Assembly (NCBI GenBank): GCA_039819085.1
Contig: JBCBSQ010000003.1
Location: 185,561 to 249,560, forward strand
Source: MED-G105 sp039819085
GTDB lineage: Bacteria > Pseudomonadota > Alphaproteobacteria > Caulobacterales > Parvularculaceae
Length of the DNA stretch: 64,000 nt
Direction: 5' to 3'
Below, one piece after another: positions 44,487-52,558 of the stretch (the first letter of the stretch is position 1; every line of letters begins with the position of its first letter). The position numbers and the translations under genes were made by a program. Below the pieces are notes generated by a model. It ran no database searches, was not told the DNA's origin, and worked only from the letters and a program-made list of their open reading frames with translations.

Positions 44487-44975
44487 TCACTCAGGCAGCG
44501 CGTCGAAGATCCGTTTCAGCGCTGCGGGCGCCGAAGGGCCGGGGATCATGGTGACCTCGTCAAGATCGAGCGGCGTTCCGTCCTTATCCTGAACGACGAG
44601 CGTTGAGACCGCGCGCCGCGTGGCGCGGTCCGCCATAAAGGACGGCGCGCCTTTTTTGCCGAAGCGCCATTTATTGCCCCATTGCTGTAGCGCGAGCAGG
44701 ACGACCCACAGCTCTTCGCCCGCCTGCGTGAGCGCGTAGCGGGACCGTCTGCCATCCTCCGGGTCCGGTTCTTTCACCATGATCCCGTGCGCAACGAGAC
44801 CCTCCAGCTTGGCGGCGAGCGTGTTGCGCGGAATCCCTAAGCGCTCCACGAACCCGTCGAAGGCGTCGACGCCGAACATCGCCTCCCGCAAAATCAGAAA
44901 CCCCCACCCGTCGCCGATCGCCTCCAGCGCTCGGGCAATGCCGCACGCCTGGTCATCAAAGCTCTTTCTGCGCAT
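44487..44975 (-). CDS. HxlR family transcription regulator
   Basis: A 162-residue winged-helix protein of the HxlR group. The HTH core GFVERLGIPRNTLAAKLEGLV is followed by the wing DGRRSRYALTQAGEEL. A Cys near residue 11 (DQACGIARALEAIGDGW) is in the place where redox-sensing HxlR proteins keep theirs. It is divergent from the epoxide-hydrolase-like gene with a 25-bp inverted repeat between them. It probably represses that gene, by analogy with the family. Confidence 0.88.
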   Translation of the reverse strand: MRRKSFDDQACGIARALEAIGDGWGFLILREAMFGVDAFDGFVERLGIPRNTLAAKLEGLVAHGIMVKEPDPEDGRRSRYALTQAGEELWVVLLALQQWGNKWRFGKKGAPSFMADRATRRAVSTLVVQDKDGTPLDLDEVTMIPGPSAPAALKRIFDALPE

Positions 44976-44996
44976 ATGCCCCTTTTCAGTTGTGTT

Positions 44997-45021
44997 ATTA
45001 GACGTAAATGATAAGTCTAAT
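44997..45021. promoter_or_regulatory. Inverted repeat between HxlR and epoxide-hydrolase genes
   Basis: Perfect 7-base arms ATTAGAC and GTCTAAT are separated by 11 bases, about two helical turns centre to centre. It lies 22 bp before the HxlR start and 33 bp before the hydrolase start, so one bound dimer could block both. Confidence 0.6.
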
Positions 45022-45053
45022 CATAGAACTTTTCAATGAAGGGAGCAAACGCG

Positions 45054-45947
45054 ATGCCGAGCGAGGGATGCATGGTGAGGCTTGAGGGGCGGGGCGTATC
45101 GCTGAATGTGCGGATGCGCGCCAGCGAAGACTCCCTTCATTCGCCGCTAGTGTTGCTTCATGGCTGGCCCGGAAGCTCCGCCGGATGGGAAGGCGTTGTA
45201 GATCGTCTCCCGGAAGACCGCACGATCATCTATCCGGACCTGCGCGGCCTTGGCGACAGCGAACGGGCGGGCGATGTCGCGGCGTTCGAAAAGCGCGCGC
45301 TCGCCGACGACATCGCGGCGCTCATCGATGCGCTTGGCGTCGAAGACGTCGCCGTCGCCGGGCAGGACTGGGGCGGCGTCATCGCGCAGGAACTGGCGCT
45401 CGCCATGCCGGAGCGCGTCAAGGCGCTGATCGTGATGAACATCAACCTCATCAATCATCCGCAGGCGAACCTTAAAGGCCTGAAGGGCCAGATGCTCAAC
45501 CCGAAGAACCCGCGCTGGTACATGGCGTTTCAGGGTGCGCCCGATCTCGCTGAGGCGATGATTCCCGGCGCGGAGGCGGAATGGCTCAGTTACATATTCG
45601 GACAAGCCGTTCCCGAAGGCGCGACGTTCCCGGAGGATCTGCTTGAGGAGTACGTCCGCGCTTACCGGATCGAGGGAACGGCGCGCTGCGGCGCGAATTA
45701 TTATCGCGCGATGCAGGCCGACGCCATGCGGTGGATGTCGCTTGGGCAAGCCAAGTTCGCGCCGCCCTCGCTTATTCTCTATGGCGAGGACGACCCGTTC
45801 ATCACGCCGGAATTCTATGCGGGCTATGAGGCGTGCTTCGAGGACGTGCGCCGGGTCGATATCGCTGCGGGCCACTTCGTTCAGGACGAGAAGCCGGGGC
45901 AAGTCGCGGAGGCTATCGCTGCGTTTTTGGCTGAGGTGGGCGCCTGA
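45054..45947 (+). CDS. Alpha/beta hydrolase, epoxide hydrolase-like
   Basis: A 297-residue alpha/beta hydrolase with an Asp nucleophile: HGWPGSS (36-42) forms the oxyanion hole and Asp105 lies in AGQDWGG. His274 in AAGHFVQDEKP completes the triad. HGxP and an Asp elbow point to epoxide hydrolases or related dehalogenases rather than esterases. GGGAG lies 9 bases before the ATG at 45054; the earlier ATG at 45036 lacks this. It is controlled in all likelihood by the divergent HxlR gene. The substrate is not known. Confidence 0.87.
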   Translation: MPSEGCMVRLEGRGVSLNVRMRASEDSLHSPLVLLHGWPGSSAGWEGVVDRLPEDRTIIYPDLRGLGDSERAGDVAAFEKRALADDIAALIDALGVEDVAVAGQDWGGVIAQELALAMPERVKALIVMNINLINHPQANLKGLKGQMLNPKNPRWYMAFQGAPDLAEAMIPGAEAEWLSYIFGQAVPEGATFPEDLLEEYVRAYRIEGTARCGANYYRAMQADAMRWMSLGQAKFAPPSLILYGEDDPFITPEFYAGYEACFEDVRRVDIAAGHFVQDEKPGQVAEAIAAFLAEVGA

Positions 45948-45976
45948 CCTTAACCGGCTCGCGTTAGTCAGGCCGA

Positions 45977-46474
45977 ATGAGCACTCATCGCTGGCCGACC
46001 CAGACCTATGAAATCGCCTCGCCGCTGCCGCCCGCCGTGGTGGCGAATGCGCTCGCGCCGCATTTCACGGACGAAAAGCCCCGCATCCGGCCGCGGTCTG
46101 ACCGGCCGTTCTTTGGCGTGGTGGGCGAGGCTGGTTTCGAGATTAAAACGGTCGTCGGCGCGCGCGAAGCCTCCAGGGCTGTCGGCGACATCCGGCCGGA
46201 CGGGCAGGGCGGTTCGGTGATCTCGGTCGTTCAGCGGCCGCGCCCGCCGGTCTATGGCGCGGCGGTGACGGGGCCGCTGATTTCCTTCGGGGTCGCGGCG
46301 TTCACCGTCTGGACCCTGTCGCCTGACACGGTCGTGCGCGTTCTCGGGATCATCCTGCCCGCGGCGCTGTCGCTCATGGTCCCGGCGCGCATCATCCGTG
46401 TTATGTTCCTCCCCGAAGTCGCGCTGACGCGACATGTGTTGGGGATGGCGGTCGCCGAGAAAGTCAGAAGTTAG
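45977..46474 (+). CDS. Hypothetical protein with two C-terminal membrane helices
   Basis: A 165-residue protein that I do not recognise. The first 90 residues are polar, with a mixed alpha/beta pattern (FGVVGEAGFEIKTV...). Residues about 92-135 form two closely spaced hydrophobic helices (GPLISFGVAAFTVWTL and VVRVLGIILPAALSLMV), ending in a short cytoplasmic-looking tail. It follows the epoxide hydrolase gene by 29 bp and may be co-transcribed with it. The next gene begins 14 bp downstream. Confidence 0.6.
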   Translation: MSTHRWPTQTYEIASPLPPAVVANALAPHFTDEKPRIRPRSDRPFFGVVGEAGFEIKTVVGAREASRAVGDIRPDGQGGSVISVVQRPRPPVYGAAVTGPLISFGVAAFTVWTLSPDTVVRVLGIILPAALSLMVPARIIRVMFLPEVALTRHVLGMAVAEKVRS

Positions 46475-46488
46475 TGCAGAGAGGCATT

Positions 46489-46776
46489 ATGGATTGGCGA
46501 GTCGTACGTTTTTCTTCGATCGATGCTGCTACGGGTCGCATTGGACTACTTCAAGAAGCATTTGCGGATCGGTTTATGGCTAGTGGTGGACCGTCGGATG
46601 CCGCGATGTTTAGTGCAGCGCCGACGGAAGAATGTTTTGATTGCTATTTCTCTCCCGGAGCAGTGAAAATATTTTCGGCGCGGTTGATTCAAGAGAATGC
46701 TGAGGCATGCGAAGGGCCGCCGAGTAATGTTGGTTTGTTGGTAGGTCATGCGGATGCGAAGTCTGCGCTACTCTAA
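46489..46776 (+). CDS. Hypothetical 95-residue protein of low GC content
   Basis: A small soluble protein with no recognised domain and no membrane segment. The ATG has AGAGAGG four to five bases upstream; an in-frame GTG at 46474 abuts the previous stop. Base composition is near half GC and codon choice (GAT, TTT, GGT, TTG) differs sharply from the flanking genes, suggesting recent acquisition or relaxed selection. Whether it is translated is uncertain. Confidence 0.45.
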   Translation: MDWRVVRFSSIDAATGRIGLLQEAFADRFMASGGPSDAAMFSAAPTEECFDCYFSPGAVKIFSARLIQENAEACEGPPSNVGLLVGHADAKSALL

Positions 46777-46820
46777 ATTGAAGCCAGAATTCTAGGTCGT
46801 TGCTGTCGAGGAGAAACACC

Positions 46821-47705
46821 ATGACCAGCTTGCAGGGCAAAACGCTTTTCATCACCGGCGCGAGCCGCGGCATCGGCCTCGCCATCGCCAAGCGGGCCGC
46901 TGAGGACGGCGCCAACATCGCCATCGCCGCGAAGACCGCCGAGCCGCACAAACATCTTCCGGGTACAATTTATACCGCCGCGGAGGAGATCGAGGCGGCG
47001 GGCGGCAAGGCGCTGCCGCTGATCGTCGACATCCGTTCGGAGGAGCTGGTCGACGAGGCGGTCGCCAAGACCGTGGAGACCTTCGGCGGCATCGACATCT
47101 GCATCAATAACGCGTCCGCGATTTCGCTTACCGGCACGCTCGACACGCCGGTCAAGCGCTGGGACCTGATGCATCAGATCAATTCCCGCGGCACGTTCCT
47201 GGTGACGCAAAAGTGCGTCCCGCATCTGAAGAAAGCCGACAATCCGCACATGCTGACGCTGTCGCCGCCGCTCGACATGAGCCCTAAATGGTTCGCGCCC
47301 CACGTCGCCTACACCATGGCGAAATACGGAATGTCGCTCTGCGTCCTCGGCATGGCGGAAGAGTTCCGGAAGGACGGCGTCGCCTGCAACGCGCTCTGGC
47401 CCCGGACGGCGATCGCGACGGCTGCGGTGGAGTTCGCGCTTGGCGGCGACGCCATGATCAAGGGCTCGCGCACGGTGGAGATCCTCTCCGACGCGGCGCA
47501 CATGATGCTGACAAAGCCGAGCCGCGAGTTCACCGGCAACTTCATCATTGACGACACCTTCCTTTATGAGAACGGCGTCCGGGACTTTGAGAAGTACCGC
47601 GTCGATCCGTCGACGAAGCTTTTCCCGGACTTCTTTGTGCCGGACGACGTGCCGCCGCCGCCGGGCGTCGCCGAAACGCTGCACGACGCGCTGATCGGCG
47701 GGTGA
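46821..47705 (+). CDS. SDR family oxidoreductase, HSDL2-like
   Basis: A 294-residue short-chain dehydrogenase. TGASRGIGLAIA lies at residues 12-23, INNAS in the middle, and the catalytic Tyr-x3-Lys is YTMAK. The long insertion after the cofactor motif (AEPHKHLPGTIYTAAEEIEA) and the C-terminal DDTFLYENGVRDFEKYRV are typical of hydroxysteroid-dehydrogenase-like 2 proteins, often linked to lipid metabolism. The ATG at 46821 is preceded by GAGGAGA. An upstream in-frame start at 46800 is possible. The substrate is unknown. Confidence 0.88.
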   Translation: MTSLQGKTLFITGASRGIGLAIAKRAAEDGANIAIAAKTAEPHKHLPGTIYTAAEEIEAAGGKALPLIVDIRSEELVDEAVAKTVETFGGIDICINNASAISLTGTLDTPVKRWDLMHQINSRGTFLVTQKCVPHLKKADNPHMLTLSPPLDMSPKWFAPHVAYTMAKYGMSLCVLGMAEEFRKDGVACNALWPRTAIATAAVEFALGGDAMIKGSRTVEILSDAAHMMLTKPSREFTGNFIIDDTFLYENGVRDFEKYRVDPSTKLFPDFFVPDDVPPPPGVAETLHDALIGG

Positions 47706-47949
47706 GCGCCCGCGCCCCATAAACATTCACTTGTCAAAGAGCCTGTCGGTCGCAAGCGGCCGATGGGTCCACTGTAAAGGCCCTGCAAGGGTGTTCGATG
47801 AAGAACGCGCAGGTGAGGCGGTCGTCGGCCTGCGGTCTGGCCTTCAGCTGTTCGATGAGATTGCTGCGCGCCCGCGCCAGGGCGCCGGTCGACTCGGCCG
47901 CGCGGCGCGTTAGAATCCGGGCGAGCTGAAACAAAGTAAGGAGCGGGCG

Positions 47950-48570
47950 ATGCGGCATTTCGGCGACATCATGTTCACCGAAGGCGTGAGGGCCGAGCAG
48001 GAGCGCATGGGCTCGCGCGAAGCATACGCCCGGATGACGGCTGCGCCCGCGCCGGCGGGCTTGACCGAGCGAGAGGCGTCATTCATCGCCGCGCGCGATT
48101 CCTTCTACATGGCGACGGTGAACGAGGAGGGCTGGCCCTATGTTCAGCATCGCGGCGGGCCGGCCGGGTTCCTGAAGACGCTGGGCGCAACGACGCTCGG
48201 CTTCGCTGACTATCGCGGCAATCGGCAATATGTCTCGACCGGCAACCTTGCAAAAGATGCGCGCACGTCGCTTTTCCTGATGGACTATCCGAACCGGGCG
48301 CGGCTGAAGATCCTTGGACGGACCATAGTGACGCCGGCGGCGGACAACGCTGACCTCGCAGCGCGGCTGCATTTCGAAGGCGAGGGGCGCGTGGAGCGGC
48401 TCTTCGTCATCGAAGTGGAGGCGTTCGACTGGAACTGTCCGCAGTTCATCACGCCGCGCTATACGGCGGAGGAGATCCGCGCGGTGGTCGGCGAGCGCGT
48501 CGCGGAGCTTGAGCGCGAAAACGAGGCGCTGAAGAAAAAACTTGAGAACTGCGGGCCTTCGGAAGGCTAA
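47950..48570 (+). CDS. Pyridoxamine-5'-phosphate-oxidase-like FMN-binding protein
   Basis: A 206-residue protein of the PNPOx-like split-barrel superfamily, FMN-dependent in many members. The core runs from FYMATVNEEGWPYVQHRGG to the GRTIVTP strands. A heptad-like helix closes the protein (VAELERENEALKKKLE), probably a short coiled coil. True PdxH residues are not evident, so vitamin B6 oxidation is unlikely; a flavin reductase or heme-related role is possible. AAGGAG lies at good spacing before the ATG. holC follows 23 bp later. Confidence 0.82.
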   Translation: MRHFGDIMFTEGVRAEQERMGSREAYARMTAAPAPAGLTEREASFIAARDSFYMATVNEEGWPYVQHRGGPAGFLKTLGATTLGFADYRGNRQYVSTGNLAKDARTSLFLMDYPNRARLKILGRTIVTPAADNADLAARLHFEGEGRVERLFVIEVEAFDWNCPQFITPRYTAEEIRAVVGERVAELERENEALKKKLENCGPSEG

Positions 48571-48593
48571 CGGCGTTGGGAGACGGACGTCTG

Positions 48594-49052
48594 ATGGCGG
48601 AAGTTCTGTTCTATCACCTGGAACGCGCGCGGCTGGAGACCGTCCTGCCGGGTCTTCTGGAGAAGACGCTTCAACGCGGCTGGAAGGCGGTGGTGCGCGC
48701 AGGCGCCTCCGAGACGGTCTCTTATCTCGACGAGACGCTCTGGACGTATCGCGATGAAAGCTTCCTGCCGCATTCCGCTGATCCGGACCCGGACGTCGCC
48801 GCGCGCCAGCCGGTCTGGCTGACGACAGGACGCGAGCGCCCAAATGCGGCGGATCTTCTCTTCGTCGTCGATCGGGCGGAACTCGACCCTGACGAAATAT
48901 CCGCTTACGAACGATGCGTCCTAATCTTCGACGGCGCTGATGAAGAAGGTCTCGCGGCCGCCCGCGCGCTCTGGAAGGGTCTGCGCGGAACGGATTACGA
49001 CGCGACCTATTGGCGCCAGAACGAGGCCGGCCGCTGGGAGAAACAGGGGTAG
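48594..49052 (+). CDS. holC: DNA polymerase III subunit chi
   Basis: HolC links the replicative clamp loader to single-strand-binding protein. It has 152 residues with FYHLERARLETVLPGLLEKTL near the N-terminus, then the GWKAVVRAG strand and the DETLWTYRDESFLPH segment typical of chi. The ATG at 48594 suits the family; an in-frame start at 48576 would add six residues. It usually lies directly after pepA in alphaproteobacteria; here about 9.6 kb of other genes intervene. Confidence 0.9.
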   Translation: MAEVLFYHLERARLETVLPGLLEKTLQRGWKAVVRAGASETVSYLDETLWTYRDESFLPHSADPDPDVAARQPVWLTTGRERPNAADLLFVVDRAELDPDEISAYERCVLIFDGADEEGLAAARALWKGLRGTDYDATYWRQNEAGRWEKQG

Positions 49053-49064
49053 CGGCGCGAGGCG

Positions 49065-49946
49065 CTAGCGCGTCGCGAACGCCTTCTCCGCGCCGTCCGC
49101 CATCGCCTCCATGAAAGACCTGACGCGGTCGGAATAACGCAAATCATGGTGGCAAAGGCACCAGACGTCAGTGTCAAAGCCGTCAATCGCCGGCCCAATG
49201 CGCTGGAGGCCGAGCCGTTCGCCGATCGCTAAAGGCAGGGCCGCGCCACCGAGCCCCGCCACTGCGAGAGCCGCAAGCGTTCGCGAGTCAGTGACGCGCG
49301 CGGCGGGCGCGCGGCCGCCTGACCACTCCGCATACCACATTTCCGTACCTTCCGCTTCCGCGCTTGCGTCCCAGAGGATAAAGGGCAGGTTTCTCGGTTC
49401 GCCATCCGACGCGTCGACCAGCGCGCGCGCGGCGTAGGGCGCGTATGCGATCCGTCCAATTCTCCGCCCAAAGAGCGTCTCGCCTGGCGCATTCGTCAGC
49501 CTGATCGCGACGTCGGCCTCGCGCCGGGAAAGGTCGAGAACGCGGTTTTCCGTATTGATTGTCAGGTCGATGTTCCGGTGGCGCGAAGAGAATTCGGCGA
49601 TGGCGTTTGCGAGAAGGTCGAGGAGCCCGTCAACGGCGGTGACTTTTAGCGAACCTGCGATCTCCCGCGCGTCCCCGGAGACCCTGGTCTCGAGCGCCGT
49701 CGCGGCCGCCTCAAGCCGTTCGGCGAGGGGCGCCGCAGCGTGCGCCGCGTCGGTTGCGGTCAGGCCGTTCTGATGCGTCGCGAACAGGCGCGCCCCAAGC
49801 GCCGCCTCCAGCGCGCCAATCCGTCGACGCACCGTCGAATGGCTGACCGACAGGCGTTCGGCCGCTGCGGAGTAAGAGCCCTCGCGAAAGGCTGCGAGGA
49901 AGTATTTGGCGTCTTCCCAATCCAAAGTAAGGGCCTTGCTGTTCAT
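49065..49946 (-). CDS. LysR family transcription regulator
   Basis: A 293-residue LysR protein. The N-terminal HTH (about 8-65) has FREGSYSAAAERLSVSHSTV and RRRIGALEAALGARLF, followed by a two-lobed effector domain. It is divergent from the haloalkane dehalogenase gene with a 100-bp intergenic region holding the palindrome at 49963. It is the likely regulator of that gene. The effector is not known. Confidence 0.92.
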   Translation of the reverse strand: MNSKALTLDWEDAKYFLAAFREGSYSAAAERLSVSHSTVRRRIGALEAALGARLFATHQNGLTATDAAHAAAPLAERLEAAATALETRVSGDAREIAGSLKVTAVDGLLDLLANAIAEFSSRHRNIDLTINTENRVLDLSRREADVAIRLTNAPGETLFGRRIGRIAYAPYAARALVDASDGEPRNLPFILWDASAEAEGTEMWYAEWSGGRAPAARVTDSRTLAALAVAGLGGAALPLAIGERLGLQRIGPAIDGFDTDVWCLCHHDLRYSDRVRSFMEAMADGAEKAFATR

Positions 49947-49962
49947 AAGTGTTCAGCGCTTC

Positions 49963-49974
49963 GCCAAATTTGGC
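49963..49974. promoter_or_regulatory. Palindrome GCCAAATTTGGC between LysR and dehalogenase genes
   Basis: A perfect 12-bp palindrome 16 bp before the LysR start. It fits the general T-N11-A / inverted repeat form of LysR boxes only loosely. A wider pair, GTTCAG and CTGAAC, flanks it about 45 bp apart. Confidence 0.4.
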
Positions 49975-50046
49975 TATTTTCGAGCAAAAACGAAAGCCCT
50001 ACTGAACGGCGGCCTCGCGCCAGATTGCGCCCCTTGGAGACGCCGT

Positions 50047-51051
50047 ATGAAGAAGTTCATCTTACTCGCCGCCGCGACCGCGCTCGCGGCTTCCCTCAGC
50101 GCCTGCCTGCAGGCGCTTCCCGTCATCGCGCCGAAGGCGAAGAACGTTGAGGCGAACATTTCCACTGCGTTTCCGTTTGAGCGCCGCTTTGTTGAGGTGA
50201 ACGGCGCGCGCATGGCCTATGTGGAGGCGGGCGATCCGAACGGGGCGCCGATCCTCCTTGTCCATGGCAATCCGACCAACGCCTACCTCTGGCGCAATAT
50301 CATTCCGCATCTTGAGGATCGCGGACGGGTCATCGCCGTGGAGCTGATCGGCATGGGCGGGAGCGACAAGCCCGACATCGCCTATCGCTTCGCGGAGCAC
50401 GCCGAGTATTTCCAGGGTTTTATTGAGGTCATGAACCTCAAAGATATCGTCCTGGTGCTGCATGACTGGGGCGGCGGCCTCGGGCTCGACTATGCGGCCC
50501 GCCACCCGGATAATGTGCGGGGGCTCGCCTTCATGGAGGCCGTGATGATGCCGATGTCCTTGAAAGATGCGGACCCTGCTGCGCGGTTCATTTTTAGCCG
50601 GTTTCGCGATCCGGACGCCGGGTACAAAATCAACGCCGAGGACAACTACTTCGTGGAGAAACTGCTGCCGATGATGGCGGGCCGTGATCTCTCCGAAGCT
50701 GAAATGGCCGCATACCGCGCGCCGTTCCCGACCGAACGGTCGCGGCGCCCCGTAGCGCAATGGCCCTTTGAAATCCCTCTTGATGGAGCGCCAGCGGACA
50801 ATGTGAAGCGCATTGGCGATAACTTCGAATGGCTGAGAGGCGCCGATACGCCTCTGCTACTGGTCTACGCCGAGCCCGGAATGATCATGCGCCCGAAGAT
50901 CGTCGACGGGTTGAGGCGCGACCTGCCGCGCATGGAGACGGCGTTCGTGGGCTCGGGGCTCCACTACATTCAGGAAACGCAGCCGACGAAGATCGGCGAA
51001 GCGTTGGATGACTGGATCAACCGCCTGCAGGCGAATCCCGAGACGGACTAA
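50047..51051 (+). CDS. Haloalkane dehalogenase, probable lipoprotein
   Basis: A 334-residue alpha/beta hydrolase matching subfamily II haloalkane dehalogenases, which replace a carbon-bound halogen by hydroxyl. The full catalytic set is visible: Asn75 in HGNPTNAYLW and Asp140-Trp141 in HDWGGG as nucleophile and halide-binding residues. Glu164 in AFMEAV and His306 in GLHYIQE complete it. The N-terminus is MKKFILLAAATALAASLSAC, a clean lipobox with Cys20. The family is usually cytoplasmic, so export is unusual. The ATG at 50047 is 100 bp from the divergent LysR gene; the longer frame upstream runs into it. The natural substrate is not known. Confidence 0.88.
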   Translation: MKKFILLAAATALAASLSACLQALPVIAPKAKNVEANISTAFPFERRFVEVNGARMAYVEAGDPNGAPILLVHGNPTNAYLWRNIIPHLEDRGRVIAVELIGMGGSDKPDIAYRFAEHAEYFQGFIEVMNLKDIVLVLHDWGGGLGLDYAARHPDNVRGLAFMEAVMMPMSLKDADPAARFIFSRFRDPDAGYKINAEDNYFVEKLLPMMAGRDLSEAEMAAYRAPFPTERSRRPVAQWPFEIPLDGAPADNVKRIGDNFEWLRGADTPLLLVYAEPGMIMRPKIVDGLRRDLPRMETAFVGSGLHYIQETQPTKIGEALDDWINRLQANPETD

Positions 51052-51059
51052 TAGGCTCT

Positions 51060-51512
51060 CTAAACCGGCCAGGCGCCTTCGCGCTTGACTGTTCCGAGGA
51101 CGAAGTTTGTCGTAGAATCCTTCACGCCGGGCAGGCGCACGAGCCGCTTCAGCGCCACGTCGGCGAACGCCTCCATGTCGGCGGCGACCACTTTCAGGAG
51201 ATAGTCCCCGCCGCCGGAGATCGCATAACAGGCGACGATCTCAGGGATCGCGTCGACGCCTGCGACGAACTGGTCGAGAAGCGCCGGGTCGTGGCTGTCC
51301 ATCTTGACGGAGACATAGCCGAGCACGGAAAGACCGGCCTTTTGCGGATCGATGATGGCGCGGTAGCCGGCGATGGTCCCTTCCTCCTCAAGCTGGCGCA
51401 CCCTGCGGTGGACCGCCGATGTGGAGAGGCCGACCGCCACGGCGAGCTCGGCGTTGGTCCTGCGTCCGTCCGCCTGCAGGACGGCGATGATGCGTCGGTC
51501 GATATCATCCAT
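51060..51512 (-). CDS. Lrp/AsnC family transcription regulator
   Basis: A 150-residue Lrp-type protein: N-terminal HTH (MDDIDRRIIAVLQADGR, then NAELAVAVGLSTSAVHRRV) and a C-terminal RAM ligand domain with VKMDSHDPALLDQF and CYAISGGGDYLLKV. Amino acids are the usual ligands. It is divergent from the phenylalanine hydroxylase gene. Paired lrp/phhA is a known arrangement, so it probably activates or represses phhA in response to aromatic amino acids. Confidence 0.93.
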   Translation of the reverse strand: MDDIDRRIIAVLQADGRRTNAELAVAVGLSTSAVHRRVRQLEEEGTIAGYRAIIDPQKAGLSVLGYVSVKMDSHDPALLDQFVAGVDAIPEIVACYAISGGGDYLLKVVAADMEAFADVALKRLVRLPGVKDSTTNFVLGTVKREGAWPV

Positions 51513-51575
51513 TTCGAAGAATTTCCCGCGAAACACTCACTTTCATCGAGAATATACTGCAATCTGCGGGTCAAG

Positions 51576-51598
51576 GGGTAAATTTGGCGAAATTTCCC
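51576..51598. promoter_or_regulatory. AAATTT-based inverted repeat before phhA
   Basis: GGGTAAATTT and AAATTTCCC flank GGCG, giving an imperfect 23-bp palindrome with two AAATTT cores ten bases apart, about one helical turn. It lies 25 bp before the phhA ATG and about 63 bp from the Lrp start. An AT-rich palindrome suits an Lrp-type operator. Confidence 0.4.
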
Positions 51599-51623
51599 GT
51601 CAAGGGCGAGGTATGCTGACGCC

Positions 51624-52532
51624 ATGGAACATCAAGCGATCACACCGCCCGCTGACGCCGCGTTGTCGAAAGACGGCAACCCCTTCGACGCCAACACGAC
51701 GCACGCCCTGCGCGGCGACTATGAGGTCGCGAAGGCCGACTACACCGTCGACCTGCCCTGGGAAACGTATACGGAGGAAGAGCACGCGCGGTGGCGGTTC
51801 CTCTATAACCGTCAGAGGACGCTGTTGCCGGGGTATGCGGCGCCGGCTTTCCTTGAGGGCCTTGAGGCGCTGAATGCGGGCGAGGGGATTCCGCGCCTTG
51901 AAGATGCGAACAAGGTGCTGATGGAGGCGACCGGGTGGACGCTCGTGGCTGTTCCAGGGCTTATTCCGGATGGCGCGTTTTTCGATCACCTCGCCAACCG
52001 GCGTTTCCCCGTCGCCTGGTGGATCCGTCGTGAGGACGAACTTGACTATTTGGTCGAGCCGGACATCTTCCACGACTTTTTCGGACATGTGCCGCTTTTG
52101 TCGAACCCGACTTTTGCGGCGTATATGGAAAAGTACGGTAAGGGCGGGCCGAAGGCGATTGAGCACGGCGCGACCAATATGCTGGCGCGGCTCTACTGGT
52201 ACATCGTCGAGTTTGGCCTCATCGAAACGCCGGAAGGACTGCGCGCCTTCGGCGCAGGCATGCTGTCCTCGAAAGATGAGACAGTTTACTCCGTGGAGAG
52301 CCGAAAGCCGCACCGCGTCCGCTTCAGTCTGGAGCGCGCGCTGCGTACGGAGTACATGGTTGACGACTTCCAGAAGACCTATTTCGTGATCGATTCCTTC
52401 GACCACTTGTTTGAGGAGTGCGACCGCGATTTCGCTGACATCTACGATCGGCTGAAGGAGCTGCCCTCGGTCAAGGCGCACGAACTCCTCGCCACTGACG
52501 ATGTCATCCATGAAGGCGCGGTGACGGCGTAA
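51624..52532 (+). CDS. phhA: Phenylalanine 4-monooxygenase
   Basis: Hydroxylates phenylalanine to tyrosine using oxygen, ferrous iron and tetrahydropterin. It has 302 residues, normal for the bacterial catalytic domain without the regulatory arm. The iron ligands are His150 and His155 in FHDFFGHVP and Glu196 in YIVEFGL. RFPVAWWIR and the DYLVEPDIF stretch also match. It is divergent from the Lrp gene. No phhB (pterin dehydratase) is adjacent in the window. Confidence 0.96.
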   Translation: MEHQAITPPADAALSKDGNPFDANTTHALRGDYEVAKADYTVDLPWETYTEEEHARWRFLYNRQRTLLPGYAAPAFLEGLEALNAGEGIPRLEDANKVLMEATGWTLVAVPGLIPDGAFFDHLANRRFPVAWWIRREDELDYLVEPDIFHDFFGHVPLLSNPTFAAYMEKYGKGGPKAIEHGATNMLARLYWYIVEFGLIETPEGLRAFGAGMLSSKDETVYSVESRKPHRVRFSLERALRTEYMVDDFQKTYFVIDSFDHLFEECDRDFADIYDRLKELPSVKAHELLATDDVIHEGAVTA

Positions 52533-52558
52533 GCGCCGGCTCAGTCGGTACGCTCGGA

